DNA of 64,000 nucleotides from Paenirhizobium daejeonense (GCF_014280875.1 NZ_JACLAL010000002.1:372001-436000); one strand, 5' to 3'. Shown: positions 34,918 to 43,527, counted from the first letter of the stretch. The notes: generated by a model from the letters alone, not told the origin. Program-made: numbers and translations.

Positions 34918-36078
34918 ATGAGCAGGAAAGAAAAGGATAATTCGCTGATCACGCCCCAACGTTTCATGGACGAGTTCATGCGTCTGAAGCGTGGTTCCGT
35001 GAGCCGCCGTCACTTCCTCGGCGTAACCGGTCTCGGCCTTGCGGCCACCGTCATGGGCGGCGCGATGCGCCCCTTCGGTTCCATGGCGATGGCCGAGGAT
35101 CTCGGCAAGCAGATGTCGATCGCCACATGGCCGAACTACCACGATCCGGCAACCTTCGAGGCGTTCACAGCCGCAACCGGCGTTGCCGTCGAGGTCAACG
35201 TCTTCGGTTCCAACGAGGAGATGCTCGCCAAGCTCCAGGCCGGCGCTTCCGGCTGGGACCTGTTCGTGCCGACCAACTATACGATCTCGACATATGTCCA
35301 GCTCGGCCTGATCGACGAACTCGACCTGACCAAGGTGCCGAACTTCAGCGCTGAGACCGAGAACCCGCGCTTCACTTCGGAAGGCAAGATCGACGGCAAG
35401 ACCTTTGCCCTGCCGAAGAACTGGGGCACCACCGGTTTTGCGGTCAACACCGACAAGATCAAGAAGCCGATGGCAAGCTGGAAGGACTTCTTCGAAGCCG
35501 CCATGACCGAGGCCGACGGCCGTGCAATGGTTCACGACTACCAGCTCACCACCATCGGCAGCGCGCTGGTGTCGCTCGGTTACTCCTTCAACTCGATCAA
35601 GCCGGAAGAACTCGCCAAGGCAGAGGAACTGTTGCTCAAGGTAAAGCCGCACCTCTTCGCCATCAACAGCGACTACCAGCCGGCCATGCGCGCCGGCGAT
35701 GCATGGCTGACCATGTGCTGGACCAATGACGGCGCGCAGCTCAACCGCGACATTCCCGATATCACCTATATCCTCGGCAAGGACGGCGGCGAGATCTGGA
35801 CCGACTATTACGCGATCCCGAAGGATGCTCCGAACAAGGCCGCCGGCTATGCGCTCCTGAACTTCCTGATGGACCCGGCCGTCGCGGTGAAGGAACACAT
35901 CGCCAACGGCGCTCCGGCGACCGACAGCCGCGTCATCGACCTGCTGCCGAAGGAAATCACTTCGAACAAGATCGTCTATCCGGACGAAGCCGCGCTGACG
36001 CCGCTCGAATTCGGTGCAGCCGTGACGCTGACCGATCCTGGCCGCGCCGAGCTGATGGCACGGTTCAAGTCAGCCTGA
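34918..36078 (+). CDS. PotD-like ABC substrate-binding protein with Tat-type signal
   Basis: The 386-residue binding protein opens with a cytosolic stretch and then SRRHFLGVTGLGLAATVMGGA, a twin-arginine motif before a hydrophobic helix. Export is therefore probably by Tat, after folding. The mature domain has the spermidine/putrescine-receptor pattern: SIATWPNYHDPATFEAFTAAT, NEEMLAKLQAGASGWDLFVPTNY, ALPKNWGTTGFAVNTDKI, MCWTNDGAQL and YAIPKDAPNKAAGYAL. ATG 34918 follows AAAGGGAA. Tryptophan and tyrosine residues suit a cation-pi cage for a quaternary amine; carnitine specificity is inferred from neighbours. Confidence 0.88.
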   Translation: MSRKEKDNSLITPQRFMDEFMRLKRGSVSRRHFLGVTGLGLAATVMGGAMRPFGSMAMAEDLGKQMSIATWPNYHDPATFEAFTAATGVAVEVNVFGSNEEMLAKLQAGASGWDLFVPTNYTISTYVQLGLIDELDLTKVPNFSAETENPRFTSEGKIDGKTFALPKNWGTTGFAVNTDKIKKPMASWKDFFEAAMTEADGRAMVHDYQLTTIGSALVSLGYSFNSIKPEELAKAEELLLKVKPHLFAINSDYQPAMRAGDAWLTMCWTNDGAQLNRDIPDITYILGKDGGEIWTDYYAIPKDAPNKAAGYALLNFLMDPAVAVKEHIANGAPATDSRVIDLLPKEITSNKIVYPDEAALTPLEFGAAVTLTDPGRAELMARFKSA

Positions 36079-36087
36079 GCATGACCC

Positions 36088-36151
36088 CGGGCGGTTCATC
36101 GCCGCCCGCTTCCCATCCCCCGTCGGCACAAGGCGGACCACGGCGGGGGAT
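36088..36151 (+). other. Two hairpins after the binding-protein gene
   Basis: CGGGCGG (36088-36094) pairs with CCGCCCG (36102-36108), and ATCCCCCGTCG (36115-36125) pairs with CGGCGGGGGAT (36141-36151) with one G-U, followed by CTTTCGTTC. Both lie between the binding-protein stop and the first permease. Likely RNA stabilisers or partial terminators inside the operon. Confidence 0.55.
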
Positions 36152-36187
36152 CTTTCGTTCAAACCCCTTCAGGATCGATTTCGACCC

Positions 36188-37051
36188 ATGGCCAGTCTCG
36201 ACACAAGGAAAAAGCTTGTGACCGCGGCGCTGATCGCGCCGGCGGCCCTGTGGCTGTTCTTCTTCCTGGTGCTGCCCTTCATCGCCATGGTGGTTTTCTC
36301 CTTCGGCGAACGCGGCGCGGCCGGCGGCTACCAGCCCGGCTTCACGCTGGAGCACTACGCCAATCTCGGCGCCCGATCGATGGCCTATGTCAACACGCTG
36401 ACGCTGGCGCCGATCGGCTCCCTGCTCTGCCTGCTGATCGCCTATCCGGCAGCCTATTACCTCGCGGTCAAGTCGAACCCCAACCACCGGCTCCTGCTGG
36501 TCTCGCTCGTCATCATTCCCTTCTGGACGAGCCTGCTCGTGCGCACCTATGCATGGATGTACATTCTCGGCTCGCGCGGCATTCCGAACCTGCTTGATAT
36601 GATCGGCATCGAAAATGTCCGCCTGCTCAACACGCCCGGCGCAGTCCTGCTCGGCATCGTCTATGGCTATCTGCCGCTGATGATCATGCCGATCTATGTC
36701 AGCCTCGAAAAGCTCGACAGGCGCCTGCTGGAGGCCTCCGCCGATCTTGGCGCCAAGCCGATCTCGACATTCTTCAGCGTCACCCTGCCCCTCTCCCTGC
36801 CCGGCGTCATGACCGGCGTGGCGCTCGTCACCATCCTGCTGCTCGGCGAATATCTGATCCCGCAGCTTCTCGGCGGCGGCAAGGTCTTCTTCCTCGGAAA
36901 CGCACTCGTCGACCTCTTCCTGCAATCGCGCAACTGGCCCTTCGGCTCGGCGATTGCCGTCACCCTCGTGCTCATCGTCGTCATCGTCCTGATGATCGCC
37001 ATGCGGATCGCCTGGCGGGTCTCCGGCACTAGGCAAGTGGATCTCGTCTGA
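36188..37051 (+). CDS. ABC transporter permease (PotB-like), carnitine island
   Basis: The 287-residue inner-membrane protein has six helices, the first ALIAPAALWLFFFLVLPFIAMVVFSFG. The coupling loop is LLEASADLGAKPISTFFSVTLPLSLPG. The long LLVSLVIIPFWTSLLVRTYAW segment is a PotB signature. The TGA overlaps the next ATG (TGATG at 37049-37053). Confidence 0.92.
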   Translation: MASLDTRKKLVTAALIAPAALWLFFFLVLPFIAMVVFSFGERGAAGGYQPGFTLEHYANLGARSMAYVNTLTLAPIGSLLCLLIAYPAAYYLAVKSNPNHRLLLVSLVIIPFWTSLLVRTYAWMYILGSRGIPNLLDMIGIENVRLLNTPGAVLLGIVYGYLPLMIMPIYVSLEKLDRRLLEASADLGAKPISTFFSVTLPLSLPGVMTGVALVTILLLGEYLIPQLLGGGKVFFLGNALVDLFLQSRNWPFGSAIAVTLVLIVVIVLMIAMRIAWRVSGTRQVDLV

Positions 37052-37875
37052 TGCGCGCCTTCATCACCAGCGTCTACCTGTTCCTTTACGCGCCGATCGC
37101 CCTCGTCGTCCTGTTCTCGTTCAATGCCGGTCGCAATGCGTCCGAGTTCATCGGCTTCTCGACCCAGTGGTACGGCAAGGCGCTCGGCAACAGCTTCCTG
37201 ATGAATGCGCTGTGGAACAGCCTCGTCATCGGCCTGACCAGCGCGCTGCTCGCCGCCCTCTTCGGCACCATGGCAGCCCTTGCGATGGAGCGCATGTCGC
37301 CGCGCATGCGAGCGATCTTCGATGGCCTGTTTTCCGCGGCCATTGTCGTTCCGGGCGTCGTCATCGGCATTGCGACGCTGGTTGCGCTGGTCGAAGTGTT
37401 CAATTTCGTCAATCCGGTACTGACCGCGATCTGGCCGGGCGAAGTCGCTCCGAAACTGGGGCTCGGCTACGGCTCCGTGATAGCCGCACACGGCCTGTTC
37501 AGCATGGCGCTCGTAACCATGATCGTGAAGGCGCGCATCGCCAGCCTCGGCCGGGATATCGTGGAAGCCTCGAGCGACCTCTACGCCACGCCGTTCACCA
37601 CCTTCCGCTCCATCGTCCTGCCGCAGATCCTGCCATCCATCGTGGCCGGCTTCCTGCTCGCTTTCACCTTCTCCTTCGACGATTTCATCATCGCCTTCTT
37701 CGTCGCCGGCTCGAAGACCACGCTGCCGATGTATGTCTTCGCCTCGATCCGCCGCGGCATCACGCCGGAGATCAACGCCGTCGCATCCATGGTGCTCGCC
37801 GCCTCCCTGCTGATGATCGTCGGCGCACGCAGCCTGATGCGCGAGCGCAAGCCTGCGTCTTCGGAAACGGAGTAA
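37051..37875 (+). CDS. ABC transporter permease (PotC-like), carnitine island
   Basis: The 274-residue second permease begins with FITSVYLFLYAPIALVVLFSFNAGR, the usual PotC start. The coupling loop is VEASSDLYATPFTTFRSIVLPQILPS, followed by FTFSFDDFIIAFFVAG. One base overlaps the previous gene, and the SDR gene starts 5 bases after its stop, so the operon runs on into a catabolic enzyme. Confidence 0.92.
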   Translation: MRAFITSVYLFLYAPIALVVLFSFNAGRNASEFIGFSTQWYGKALGNSFLMNALWNSLVIGLTSALLAALFGTMAALAMERMSPRMRAIFDGLFSAAIVVPGVVIGIATLVALVEVFNFVNPVLTAIWPGEVAPKLGLGYGSVIAAHGLFSMALVTMIVKARIASLGRDIVEASSDLYATPFTTFRSIVLPQILPSIVAGFLLAFTFSFDDFIIAFFVAGSKTTLPMYVFASIRRGITPEINAVASMVLAASLLMIVGARSLMRERKPASSETE

Positions 37876-37880
37876 ATCCC

Positions 37881-38642
37881 ATGATCCTCAAGGACCGCGT
37901 CGCCATCGTCACCGGCGCCGGCTCGGGCATCGGCCGCGCTTCCGCCGCGATCATCGCCCGCGAGGGCGCTCATGTCGTCGTCGCCGACCGCAACGCCGAC
38001 GCGGCGCAATCCACCGTCGCGGACATCGAGGCAGCGGGAGGCTCGGCCGAGGCGCTCATTCTCGACGTCACCGACGATGCCGCCCTTAGCGATGGTTTAT
38101 CCAGCGTGCTCGCCCGTCATGGCAGGATCGACATCCTGCACAACCATGCAGGGGCTCAGGTCGAGGGCGATCTGGAAACCGTCTCCCTCGAAGGCTTCGA
38201 CCGTTCCTGGGACCTGAACGTGCGGGCCCATTTCATGGCGGCTCGCCTCGTCATGCCGGCGATGAAGGCTGCCGGTCGTGGAGCCATCGTCAACACCTCG
38301 TCATCCTCGGGCATTCTCTACGACCGCGAGATGATCGCCTATACGACCTCGAAACACGCAGTCATCGCCATGACCAGACAGATGGCCGGTGACTATGCGA
38401 AGTTCGGCGTCCGGGTAAACGCCCTTTGCCCGGGCTGGGTCGATACCCCCTTCAACGATCCCTTCATCCGCCAGATGGGCGGCAGGGAAGAGCTTGAAGC
38501 CTATATCCGGCGAAAGGTGCCGCTCGGCCGCTTCGGCAGCACCGACGAGATCGCGGAAGCCGTTCTCTTCCTCGTCTCAGACCGCTCGTCATACATGACC
38601 GGCCAGGTCCTCGTGATCGACGGCGGCGAAACCGTATCCTGA
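37881..38642 (+). CDS. Short-chain dehydrogenase in the carnitine-type transporter operon
   Basis: The 253-residue classical SDR has the cofactor motif TGAGSGIGRA, NHAG in place of the usual NNAG, a catalytic Ser in NTSSSSG and the YxxxK set in AYTTSKHAV. The typical C-terminal MTGQVLVIDGGETV closes it. The gene begins 5 bases after the PotC-like permease and is the last of that operon. Its position between a betaine-type importer and the L-carnitine genes makes it a candidate 3-hydroxy-betaine oxidoreductase, for example a D-carnitine dehydrogenase. That is inference from context only; the family is certain. Confidence 0.9.
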   Translation: MILKDRVAIVTGAGSGIGRASAAIIAREGAHVVVADRNADAAQSTVADIEAAGGSAEALILDVTDDAALSDGLSSVLARHGRIDILHNHAGAQVEGDLETVSLEGFDRSWDLNVRAHFMAARLVMPAMKAAGRGAIVNTSSSSGILYDREMIAYTTSKHAVIAMTRQMAGDYAKFGVRVNALCPGWVDTPFNDPFIRQMGGREELEAYIRRKVPLGRFGSTDEIAEAVLFLVSDRSSYMTGQVLVIDGGETVS

Positions 38643-38652
38643 ACGCCAAAGC

Positions 38653-39636
38653 CTACGCGACCAACCCGCTGCCCGGCCGCAACCGCCGGCGGGTGTCGGA
38701 AGCGCTTTCCCTAAAATGCGCCCGATAGCTGCGGGCAAAGGCCGAGGCCGAATTGAAACCGGTCAGCGCCGCGATGTCGGCAAAGGCAAGCCGCGTCTCG
38801 ATCACCTTGCGCCGCGCCGCGTTGAGTCTGAGAGCCAGATAATGCACATGCGGCGGCGCGCCGATCGTCTCCCGAAACAGGGATTGCAGGTGACGGTCGC
38901 TGACGCCGACGCGCCGGGCGAGCCGCGCCAGCGTCAGCGGCTGCTCGATATGTTCCTCCATCAATCGCATGGCATGGCTGACCCTCGGATCGGCCAACCG
39001 CACGCTGCCGGTCGAGGGCATGGCCGCCGCATCGCCCGGCGTTCCGCCCTGCTCGTAGATGAACTGCCGCGATACCTCTAGCGCCATGGAATAGCCGTGG
39101 CGACGACGGATCAGCTCGAGCATCAGGTCGAGTGTGGGCAGGGAGCCGCCGGTCGTGATGCGCTTTCCGTCGATCACGTAGCGCTCCCGAACGGTGCGCA
39201 CCTGCGGATAGGAGGAGGAAAACTCCTCGTAATCCTCCCAGTGCGAGGTTGCCGAGAAGCCATCGAGTAGCGCCGTCTCGGCCAGAAGCCATGTGCCCGA
39301 TTCGATACCGGCAACGACGCTCCTGTGGCGGGCGGTCTTGGCCAGCAGGGTTTTCAGCGCGGATGTCGCATAACGCCGCCAGTTGTGGCTCGACAGCACG
39401 AAGAGCGGGGTCGTCTCGTTCTCCGGCCGGAAGACCTCGTCGACCGGCACGGGAATGCGGCTCTTCGTCTCGATGGCCAGCCCGTCCGGGCTCATGATGC
39501 GCCAGCGGTAAAGGTCAAGACCGCTGACCCGATTGGCGACGCGCAGCGGTTCGATCACCGAAGCGACGAGGATAAGATTAGTTTCCGGAACGACAAGAAT
39601 GTCGAGCTCCGTCGTCTGGATCGGGTCTTCCGCCAT
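38653..39636 (-). CDS. GlxA-family AraC-type regulator (CdhR-like)
   Basis: The 327-residue regulator has an N-terminal DJ-1/PfpI-like domain (residues about 10-190, LDILVVPETNLILVASVIEPLRVANRV, VAGIESGTWLLAETALLDGFSATSHW). A C-terminal AraC double helix-turn-helix follows (about 225-320, LTLARLARRVGVSDRHLQSLFRETIG, FADIAALTGFNSASAFARSYRAHF). The Pseudomonas proteins CdhR (carnitine) and GbdR (glycine betaine) have this architecture. It is divergent from the dehydrocarnitine-cleavage gene with 123 bases between, which contain an inverted repeat. It is very probably the local carnitine activator. Confidence 0.9.
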   Translation of the reverse strand: MAEDPIQTTELDILVVPETNLILVASVIEPLRVANRVSGLDLYRWRIMSPDGLAIETKSRIPVPVDEVFRPENETTPLFVLSSHNWRRYATSALKTLLAKTARHRSVVAGIESGTWLLAETALLDGFSATSHWEDYEEFSSSYPQVRTVRERYVIDGKRITTGGSLPTLDLMLELIRRRHGYSMALEVSRQFIYEQGGTPGDAAAMPSTGSVRLADPRVSHAMRLMEEHIEQPLTLARLARRVGVSDRHLQSLFRETIGAPPHVHYLALRLNAARRKVIETRLAFADIAALTGFNSASAFARSYRAHFRESASDTRRRLRPGSGLVA

Positions 39637-39657
39637 GCAAGGGTCTTTTGAAAGAGC

Positions 39658-39674
39658 ATCGGATCAGTTCCGAT
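39658..39674. promoter_or_regulatory. Inverted repeat in the carnitine-gene control region
   Basis: ATCGGA-TCAGT-TCCGAT (39658-39674) is an exact 6-bp inverted repeat with 5-base spacer, located just upstream of a TATAGA/TAGAAT stretch (39679-39686). It suits an activator site of the GlxA/CdhR-like regulator overlapping the -35 region. It could also be a fragment of a dispersed palindromic repeat. Confidence 0.4.
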
Positions 39675-39759
39675 ACTGTATAGAATCGATCCGTTCATGC
39701 AAAGCACGTTCATCAAAACTGGCCCGTAATAGCTCTAACAAAAGAGGGAGAACCTGACC

Positions 39760-40674
39760 GTGCCACTAGCCATGAATCGCGACGTCTTCATTACCTGCGC
39801 CGTCACCGGCGCCGGCGACACCACTTCCAGGTCGAAGCACGTACCGATTACCCCCCAGCAGATCGCCGAAAGCGCTATTGATGCGGCAAAGGCGGGTGCT
39901 GCCGTCGTCCACTGCCATGTCCGCGAGCCGGAAACGGGTGCAGCAAGCCGCCGGAACGAACTCTACAGGGAAGTCACCGACCGCATCCGCGCAGCCGATG
40001 TCGACGTGGTGCTCAACCTCACCGCCGGCATGGGCGGCGACCTGATCTTCGGTGATGTCGAAAGCCCCCTTCCCCTGAACCCGAAGGGCACCGACATGGC
40101 CGGTGCAACCGAGCGCGTCTCCCATGTCGCCGAGTGCCTGCCGGAAATCTGCACGCTCGACTGCGGCACGATGAACTTCAACCTCGGCGACTACGTGATG
40201 ACCAACACGCCGTCCATGCTGCGCGCCATGGCGAAGCAGATGACGGACCTCGGCGTTCGCCCCGAGATCGAGGCCTTCGACACCGGCCACCTCTGGTTTG
40301 CCAAGCAGCTCGCCGAGGAAGGCCTGATCGAGGATCCGGTCCTGATCCAGCTTTGCATGGGCATTCCGTGGGGCGCGCCCGATGACCTCAACACCTTCAT
40401 GGCGATGGTCAACAACGTGCCGTCGCACTGGACCTTCTCCGCCTTCTCCATTGGCCGCAATGCCATGGCCTATCCGGCAGCCGCCGTGCTCGCCGGCGGC
40501 AATGTTCGCGTCGGCCTCGAGGACAACCTCTATGTCGGCAAGGGCCAGCTCGCCACCAACGCCCAGCTCGTCGAGAAGGCCGTACAGGTCATCGAAGGCA
40601 TGGGCGCCCGCGTCATCGGCCCGGCCGAAGTGCGCGAAAAGCTGAAGCTGGTGAAGCGCGCTCCGCGCGGCTGA
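39760..40674 (+). CDS. BKACE (DUF849) beta-keto acid cleavage enzyme, dehydrocarnitine-type
   Basis: The 304-residue zinc enzyme is of the 3-keto-5-aminohexanoate-cleavage family. These enzymes react a beta-keto acid with acetyl-CoA to give acetoacetate and a new acyl-CoA. In carnitine catabolism the substrate is 3-dehydrocarnitine and the product betainyl-CoA. The metal motif VHCHVREPETG is at about residues 50-60, with later NLTAGMGGD, TLDCGTMNF, FDTGHLW and GLEDNLYVGKG. It starts with GTG at 39760, nine bases after GGGAG; an ATG at 39772 lacks a site. The following gene is the carnitine dehydrogenase-thioesterase fusion, which fixes the assignment. Confidence 0.92.
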   Translation: MPLAMNRDVFITCAVTGAGDTTSRSKHVPITPQQIAESAIDAAKAGAAVVHCHVREPETGAASRRNELYREVTDRIRAADVDVVLNLTAGMGGDLIFGDVESPLPLNPKGTDMAGATERVSHVAECLPEICTLDCGTMNFNLGDYVMTNTPSMLRAMAKQMTDLGVRPEIEAFDTGHLWFAKQLAEEGLIEDPVLIQLCMGIPWGAPDDLNTFMAMVNNVPSHWTFSAFSIGRNAMAYPAAAVLAGGNVRVGLEDNLYVGKGQLATNAQLVEKAVQVIEGMGARVIGPAEVREKLKLVKRAPRG

Positions 40675-40712
40675 TCCGGAACAGGTAATCGAGAAATACA
40701 GGGAATTTTCGC

Positions 40713-42200
40713 ATGACCAAGATCAACAAGGCGGCCTGTGTCGGCGGCGGCGTCATCGGCGGGGCATGGGCAGCCCGCTTCCTGCTCTCCGGCATAGACG
40801 TCAACATGTTCGACCCGCACCCGGAGGCCGAACGCATCGTCGGCGAGGTCATCGCCAATGCCGAGCGAGCCTATGCCATGCTGACCATGGCGCCGCTGCC
40901 GCCGCGCGGCAAGCTCTCCTTCGTCAAAAGCATCGAAGAAGCCGTGCAAGGCGCTGACTGGATTCAGGAAAGCGTACCGGAGCGCGTAGACCTCAAGCGC
41001 GGTGTCCTAACCCAGATCGACGCGGCCGCCGATCCGAAGGCGCTGATAGGTTCATCGACGTCAGGCATCCTGCCAACCGATCTGCAGCGCGACATGAAGC
41101 ATCCCGAGCGGCTCTTCGTCGCCCATCCCTACAATCCGGTCTACCTGCTTCCGCTCGCCGAACTGGTCGGCGGCGAGAAGACCTCGCCCGCGGTCCTTGA
41201 GGACGCCAAGGCGAAGCTCGCCACCATCGGCATGAAGGGCGTCATCCTCAAGAAGGAAATCGAGGCCTTCGTCGGCGACCGGCTGCTCGAAGCCGTCTGG
41301 CGCGAGGGCCTGTGGCTGATCAAGGATGACATCTGCGACACCGAGACGCTCGACGATGTGATCCGCTATTCGTTCGGCATGCGCTGGGCGCAGATGGGCA
41401 TGTTCGAAACCTATCGCATCGCCGGCGGCGAAGCGGGCATGCGCCACTTCATCGCCCAGTTCGGTCCCTGCCTCTCCTGGCCTTGGACCAAGCTCACCGA
41501 CGTCGTCGACCTCGATGACGAACTGACCGACAAGATCGCAAACCAGTCGGACTCACAGTCTGGCGCATACGGTATCCGCGAACTGGAACGCATCCGGGAC
41601 GAAAACCTTGTCGGCATCATGCACGCGCTGAAGGGCGCCAACGGCGGCAAGGGCTGGGGCTCGGGCAAGCTGCTGGCCGAGTTCGAGGCGCATCTTTGGG
41701 CCAACGCGCAGAAGCCGGAAGCCAAGATCGGCGCAGAGCCGATCCGCCTGCTGGACACCAAGGTCAATCCGTCCTGGGTCGACTATAACGGCCACATGAC
41801 CGAGTTCCGCTACAACCAGTGCTTCGCCGACAGCGCCGACGCGCTTCTGCGCCTGATCGGTGTCGACATGGACTATGTCGCCGCCGGCCACAGCTACTAC
41901 ACTGTCGAGGCCCACAACCAGTGGCTCGATGAGGCCAAGCTCGGCGACGCGCTCTACGTGAAGGCGCAGGTCCTACCCTGCGACGGCAAGAAGCTCCACA
42001 CCTTCATGTGGCTGTATCGTGCTTCCGACGACGCGCTGCTGGCGACCTGCGAGCATCTGATGCTGCATGTCGCCTCCAAGGAAGGCAAGGTTTTGCCGCC
42101 GCTGCCAGCGGTCAAGGACAAGCTGCAGCAGCTGATCGACGCCCATGCCTGTTTGCCGCTGCCGGCCAATGCCGGTCGCGTGGTTGGACAGCGGAAATAA
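40713..42200 (+). CDS. lcdH: L-carnitine 3-dehydrogenase fused to betainyl-CoA thioesterase
   Basis: The 495-residue bifunctional enzyme has a 3-hydroxyacyl-CoA-dehydrogenase-type part at residues 1 to about 325. This carries the NAD motif CVGGGVIGGAWAARFLLSG, FVAHPYNPVYLLPLAELVGG, and a helical dimer domain with FGMRWAQMG. It oxidises L-carnitine to 3-dehydrocarnitine. From about residue 345 a hotdog thioesterase follows (VNPSWVDYNGHMTEFRYNQCF, with the D-x-N-x-H motif), expected to split betainyl-CoA, the product of the preceding BKACE gene. The fusion is known from rhizobia. It lies 38 bases after the BKACE gene and 12 bases before the acyl-CoA dehydrogenase gene. Confidence 0.95.
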   Translation: MTKINKAACVGGGVIGGAWAARFLLSGIDVNMFDPHPEAERIVGEVIANAERAYAMLTMAPLPPRGKLSFVKSIEEAVQGADWIQESVPERVDLKRGVLTQIDAAADPKALIGSSTSGILPTDLQRDMKHPERLFVAHPYNPVYLLPLAELVGGEKTSPAVLEDAKAKLATIGMKGVILKKEIEAFVGDRLLEAVWREGLWLIKDDICDTETLDDVIRYSFGMRWAQMGMFETYRIAGGEAGMRHFIAQFGPCLSWPWTKLTDVVDLDDELTDKIANQSDSQSGAYGIRELERIRDENLVGIMHALKGANGGKGWGSGKLLAEFEAHLWANAQKPEAKIGAEPIRLLDTKVNPSWVDYNGHMTEFRYNQCFADSADALLRLIGVDMDYVAAGHSYYTVEAHNQWLDEAKLGDALYVKAQVLPCDGKKLHTFMWLYRASDDALLATCEHLMLHVASKEGKVLPPLPAVKDKLQQLIDAHACLPLPANAGRVVGQRK

Positions 42201-42212
42201 GGACATAACACT

Positions 42213-43373
42213 ATGAATTTCGGGCTGACCGAAGAACAGGAAATGATCGTCAAGACCGTGCGCGATTTCGTCGAGACGGAAATCTATCCGCATGAGGACG
42301 AGGTGGAAAGGACCGGCAGCGTACCGCCCGAACTCGGACAGGAAATTGCCCGAAAATGCAAGGAAATCGGCTTCTTCGGCTGCAATTTGCCGGAAGAAGT
42401 CGGTGGCGCCGGTCTCGACCACACGACGTTCACACTGGTCGAGCGCGAACTCGGCCGCGGATCGATGGCGCTGACGGTGTTCTTCGGCAGGCCCTCCGGC
42501 ATCCTGATGGCCTGCAACGACGAGCAGAAGGAAAGATATCTGCTTCCGGCCGCGCGCGGCGACAAGTTCGATGCGCTCGCCATGACGGAGCCGGATGCCG
42601 GCTCCGACGTCCGCGGCATGAAGTGTTTTGCACGACCGGACGGCGACGACTGGATCGTCAACGGCACCAAACACTTCATCAGTCACGCCAACATCGCCGA
42701 CTTCGTCATCGTCTTCATCGCCACCGGCGAGGAGCAGACCCCGCGCGGCCCGAAGAAGCTCATTACCTGCTTCCTCGTCGACCGGGGAACACCCGGATTC
42801 GAGATCCGCGACGGATACTCCTCGGTCTCCCATCGCGGCTACAAGAACTGCATCCTGACCTTTGACGAATGCCGCTTGCCGAAGAGCCAGATCCTCGGTG
42901 AGTTACACAAGGGCTTCGACATCGCCAACGATTGGCTCTACGCGACCCGCCTGACCGTTGCGGCGACCTCCGTCGGCCGGGCGCGGCGGGCATTCGACTA
43001 TGCGCTTTCCTACGCCGCCGACCGCAAGCAGTTCGGCAAGCCGATCGGAGCCAATCAGGGCGTATCGTTCAAGCTCGCCGACATGATTACCGAGATCGAC
43101 GCAGCAGACCTCCTCACCCTCTCCGCCGCATGGCGGCTGGATCAGGGCCTGCCGTCAAACCGGGAAATTGCCTCGGCCAAGGTCTTCGCCACGGAAATGC
43201 TCGCCCGCGTCACTGATGAGGCAATCCAGATCTATGGCGGCATGGGTCTGATGGACGACCTGCCGCTCGCGCGCTTCTGGCGCGACGCCCGCGTCGAACG
43301 CATCTGGGATGGCACCTCGGAAATCCAGCGGCACATCATCAGCCGCGAACTGCTTCGGCCGCTGGGGGCGTGA
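42213..43373 (+). CDS. Acyl-CoA dehydrogenase, probable betainyl-type (gamma-butyrobetainyl-CoA)
   Basis: The 386-residue FAD enzyme has the usual three domains: an N-terminal helical part (MNFGLTEEQEMIVKTVRDFVE), a beta domain with ALAMTEPDAGSDVRG, and a C-terminal helical part (ADRKQFGKPIG, QIYGGMGLMDD, RIWDGTSEIQRHII). At the place of the catalytic Glu of medium-chain enzymes (YEGT) it has Asp (WDGT). It lies 12 bases after the carnitine dehydrogenase fusion and upstream of an acyl-CoA ligase and a CaiD-like hydratase. The likely reaction is gamma-butyrobetainyl-CoA to crotonobetainyl-CoA. Family certain, substrate inferred. Confidence 0.85.
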   Translation: MNFGLTEEQEMIVKTVRDFVETEIYPHEDEVERTGSVPPELGQEIARKCKEIGFFGCNLPEEVGGAGLDHTTFTLVERELGRGSMALTVFFGRPSGILMACNDEQKERYLLPAARGDKFDALAMTEPDAGSDVRGMKCFARPDGDDWIVNGTKHFISHANIADFVIVFIATGEEQTPRGPKKLITCFLVDRGTPGFEIRDGYSSVSHRGYKNCILTFDECRLPKSQILGELHKGFDIANDWLYATRLTVAATSVGRARRAFDYALSYAADRKQFGKPIGANQGVSFKLADMITEIDAADLLTLSAAWRLDQGLPSNREIASAKVFATEMLARVTDEAIQIYGGMGLMDDLPLARFWRDARVERIWDGTSEIQRHIISRELLRPLGA

Positions 43374-43393
43374 GCATGGTGAAACGCGTGATT

Positions 43394-43504
43394 GCCCCTC
43401 ACCCCAGCCCTCTCCCCGCTAGCGGGGCGAGGGAGTCCCAACCTTACCCCGCGCCTCCTTCTCTCTGTTTACGTCGAGAAGGTGCCGGCAGGCGGATGAG
43501 GGGC
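43394..43504. repeat. RIME-like palindromic mosaic element, 111 bp
   Basis: The ends are exact inverted repeats GCCCCTCA (43394-43401) and TGAGGGGC (43497-43504). Inside are a 14-bp palindrome CCCCGCTAGCGGGG (43414-43427), the stem CCTTCTC/GAGAAGG (43457-43482) and GCCGGC. On the minus strand the right end reads CCCCTCATCCGCCTGCCGG and then CACCTTCTC, a start typical of dispersed rhizobial intergenic elements. It sits in the 154-base gap between the acyl-CoA dehydrogenase and ligase genes, so it interrupts an operon without breaking a gene. Confidence 0.75.
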
Positions 43505-43527
43505 CAAACGAAGGGGAGTAACACCCC

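Noticed and set aside
37167-37880. In-frame extension of the SDR gene far upstream into the permease gene
   Set aside because: The upstream part is a shifted reading of the PotC-like permease; SDR similarity begins exactly at the ATG at 37881.
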